From Mycobacterium asiaticum (lineage in GTDB: Bacteria > Actinomycetota > Actinomycetes > Mycobacteriales > Mycobacteriaceae), in assembly GCF_001673365.1 (NCBI RefSeq), contig NZ_LZLS01000097.1:62001-126000 (forward strand): DNA of 64,000 nucleotides. Direction: 5' to 3'. Positions within the stretch are counted from its first letter, which is position 1. Every line of letters starts with the position of its first letter. Shown here piece after piece: positions 63,201 to 64,000 of the stretch. A model generated the notes under the pieces. It made no database searches. It saw nothing but the letters and a program-made list of their open reading frames with translations, and was not told where the DNA came from. Position numbers and translations under genes: made by a program.

Positions 63201-64000
63201 CGGCTCACCCGCGTTCCCGATATCCGGGCGCGGGCCAAATTGCTGGCCTTCACTATCGCGGAGAACGACTGGCCGATCCAAGAGACGTGGGCCGGTCCAG
63301 GCGGGATTCGGGCAACGCTGACCTACGAGTGGAATCCGCGGCGACCACCGGCCATCAAAAGCTTTGCCTCGAAACGAACAATCACCGTTATCGCGCTATG
63401 TCGCGAGTCGCATGTCATCGACGAATCGGAACGCGCACGGTGCGGCTCATGCGACACCGCCCTGTGCCGGGCCTGCGGCGACGACGGGATCTTCGCGGAC
63501 TGTGCTGCGTGCGGCCTGGCATGCTGCGGCAGGTGCCGACGAGCCACCGGCGGTCTTTGCCGGGGGTGCAGCGAGCCCATCCGGGCACCGGAATTAGACG
63601 AGAAGTTCGCCGTCGGGTGGCGGCTGAGCCGCGGAGTGACGCTTCACGTCGGGCAGCGGCGGGCCGAGCTGGCACGACCGGGACAGTCAGCGCCGTCCCT
63701 GGTGGTCCGCGACGAGGACGTCGATGATCCCGCCCGCATTCGGTTGCGCGCGATGGCCATTCAGAGCGGTCTACCCGCTGACACTGGGCTGGTGGTGCGC
63801 AATGTGGACGACCGGCCGCAGGCGCCCGCCTCTGCCGGTCTGCTGTTGCGTAGCTCCTCGCTCACCGTCGGAGCTGAGTTGGCCATCGCAGAGTCCGATC
63901 AATCAGAGGTCGACGAGTGTGATCCCGCGGACCTGCCCGTTCATGAGGCCGTGCCGGTCGAAGGTGAACGTTCGGCGGGGTTGGCGGTTCTCCTGGCGAG
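60291..64000 (+). CDS. SNF2/HepA-type ATPase with Cys-rich tail (runs off window)
   Basis: At least 1236 codons, open from ATG 60291 to the window end; no stop seen. Starts inside the preceding stop region (overlap 60291-60298). A 150-residue N-terminal region precedes SNF2 motifs: Walker A DEVGLGKTIEA (Lys220), DEAH 304-307, TATPIQND, and the C-terminal helicase lobe with FTQHTDTVTG, FHGSM and QRIGRVDRLT. RapA/HepA-like ATPases usually translocate on dsDNA. Residues about 1031-1100 hold many Cys pairs (CGSC, CRACG, CAACG, CCGRC, CRGC), probably a multi-zinc domain. At least eight TTA codons, rare in mycobacteria. Confidence 0.9.
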   Translation, partial: MIEKRISHQLLNTGELILTPNERTALALPEHTATVTIDLEGEEFVAQWSSRSRKLSGEVLLERLQDYGQEDGLLRLRLVGQVYRLVLLPPGTAMQFKSKVDSRTTKKNAARKSRKKTVDRQFHPDSEYDWNAKENGAVGFLKPARDLLSEQLTAAGFDTLELVKLRLQGERLATLDNFTELLAVDIANVERMPHQEAVARHALSKLRGRAILADEVGLGKTIEAGFAVKELTLRGLAKRVLILCPATLREQWRDEMSSKFDLSFDVAHTSLQVRDQEKLILTLDLGVRALTALTKRPWDVVIVDEAHRVAGSGARKRRELVTALTGACRYALFLTATPIQNDLLELYRLIELLRPGTFTSVSEFKRQYMRGNDPRTPKDPAALRRLISSAMVRTTRAQAGVDRVVRRPVDVPIDLGPRERELYALSTELLRNVMRDPGDSMRRRSLALRLTASPFSMGTTALRMADRHPDPVVRDALQEVGHLAMDIQCSAREDTALRITSEWVRNHGRVLIFTQHTDTVTGLLRRLAAEGLDARAFHGSMSATERAATVAAFRAGEAPIMISTDAGAEGQNLQFCNCVLNYDLPWNPMRIEQRIGRVDRLTQPCDEVFVANLYARGTIDEQVYRLLAEKLRMFELLFGQVTTILGELDESKSVTFESRVLEALFAEDDSRMKRLLSQLGSELADARRRASTLIAADTTLSSWMAAAFEHRKELGKAGSNELAPEVAERTRIRQRNVQSWVRKVLKALDAQTIHDTGDGEGAFLTVQFDDVVAKELGNRTLLHIAFDRLGMEQHADAELCAVGSPVFEELLGLLKERGDMHATVPIVPDDPGPSPLRYSPDLTLVERRFVPPGSWSGQATFRTTIGEAESTEYVVTADINANKRTRMPRRPLADGERLPAVFGKPAEVITEFERVAAETLDALREDMVEEVSTERNRELLRIQAGYNAQISEATPQDQVRLRSALAAEEQRLTRVPDIRARAKLLAFTIAENDWPIQETWAGPGGIRATLTYEWNPRRPPAIKSFASKRTITVIALCRESHVIDESERARCGSCDTALCRACGDDGIFADCAACGLACCGRCRRATGGLCRGCSEPIRAPELDEKFAVGWRLSRGVTLHVGQRRAELARPGQSAPSLVVRDEDVDDPARIRLRAMAIQSGLPADTGLVVRNVDDRPQAPASAGLLLRSSSLTVGAELAIAESDQSEVDECDPADLPVHEAVPVEGERSAGLAVLLA

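Overview
The window is high-GC DNA from a slow-growing, non-tuberculous Mycobacterium. The evidence is a complete FAS-II mycolate operon (mabR-fabD-acpM-kasA-kasB-accD6), a PE-PGRS protein, mycothiol- and F420-linked enzymes, CYP124 and PASTA-free mycobacterial Ser/Thr kinases. From position 1 to about 27.2 kb the gene order largely follows M. tuberculosis Rv2242 to Rv2266, as I remember it, with local replacements: an extra PE-PGRS phosphodiesterase, and a two-helix membrane protein where Rv2261c/Rv2262c would lie. I see no tRNA, rRNA, CRISPR array or insertion sequence.

Layout. 0-6.9 kb: the FAS-II elongation operon behind a MabR-type inverted repeat. 6.9-12.2 kb: glycerolipid genes (glpD1, TetR, an ADHAP-synthase-like flavoenzyme, diacylglycerol kinase) and a secreted protein. 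12.3-18.7 kb: PE-PGRS with a C-terminal phosphodiesterase, DUF3145, a beta-lactamase-fold esterase, a methyltransferase, mscR and a metallo-beta-lactamase-fold hydrolase. 18.7-27.2 kb: SDR, SABATH methyltransferase, Hsp70-like membrane protein, a frameshifted DapB-like dehydrogenase, a secreted MmpS-like protein and cyp124. 27.2-35.5 kb: accessory lipid and redox genes, two TetR-type regulators with recognisable operators, a K+ channel and DUF202 proteins. 35.5-42.5 kb: two transmembrane Ser/Thr kinases (one PknD-like with a six-bladed NHL sensor) flanking a serine beta-lactamase-fold protein and an Ami1-like amidase.

The most unusual part is 42.5-64 kb. A six-gene, stop/start-overlapping minus-strand operon encodes a coiled-coil protein, a TIM-barrel C-C bond lyase, two phosphoribosyltransferase-like proteins, a HAD hydrolase and TerD, followed by a secreted DUF1524 nuclease lipoprotein. 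It is transcribed away from terD-terC-terA-like genes. Next come three tandem AIM24 proteins, a macro domain with a truncated upstream ORF, and two very large helicase genes: a DEDDh exonuclease-DinG-RecQ fusion of 1745 residues and an SNF2/HepA ATPase with a Cys-rich tail that runs off the window. This looks like a Ter-type stress or defence island combining nucleotide-like metabolite synthesis, membrane and metal sensing, ADP-ribose handling and DNA processing. The helicase genes use the rare TTA codon repeatedly, which suggests acquisition. The functional linkage of these modules is inference.
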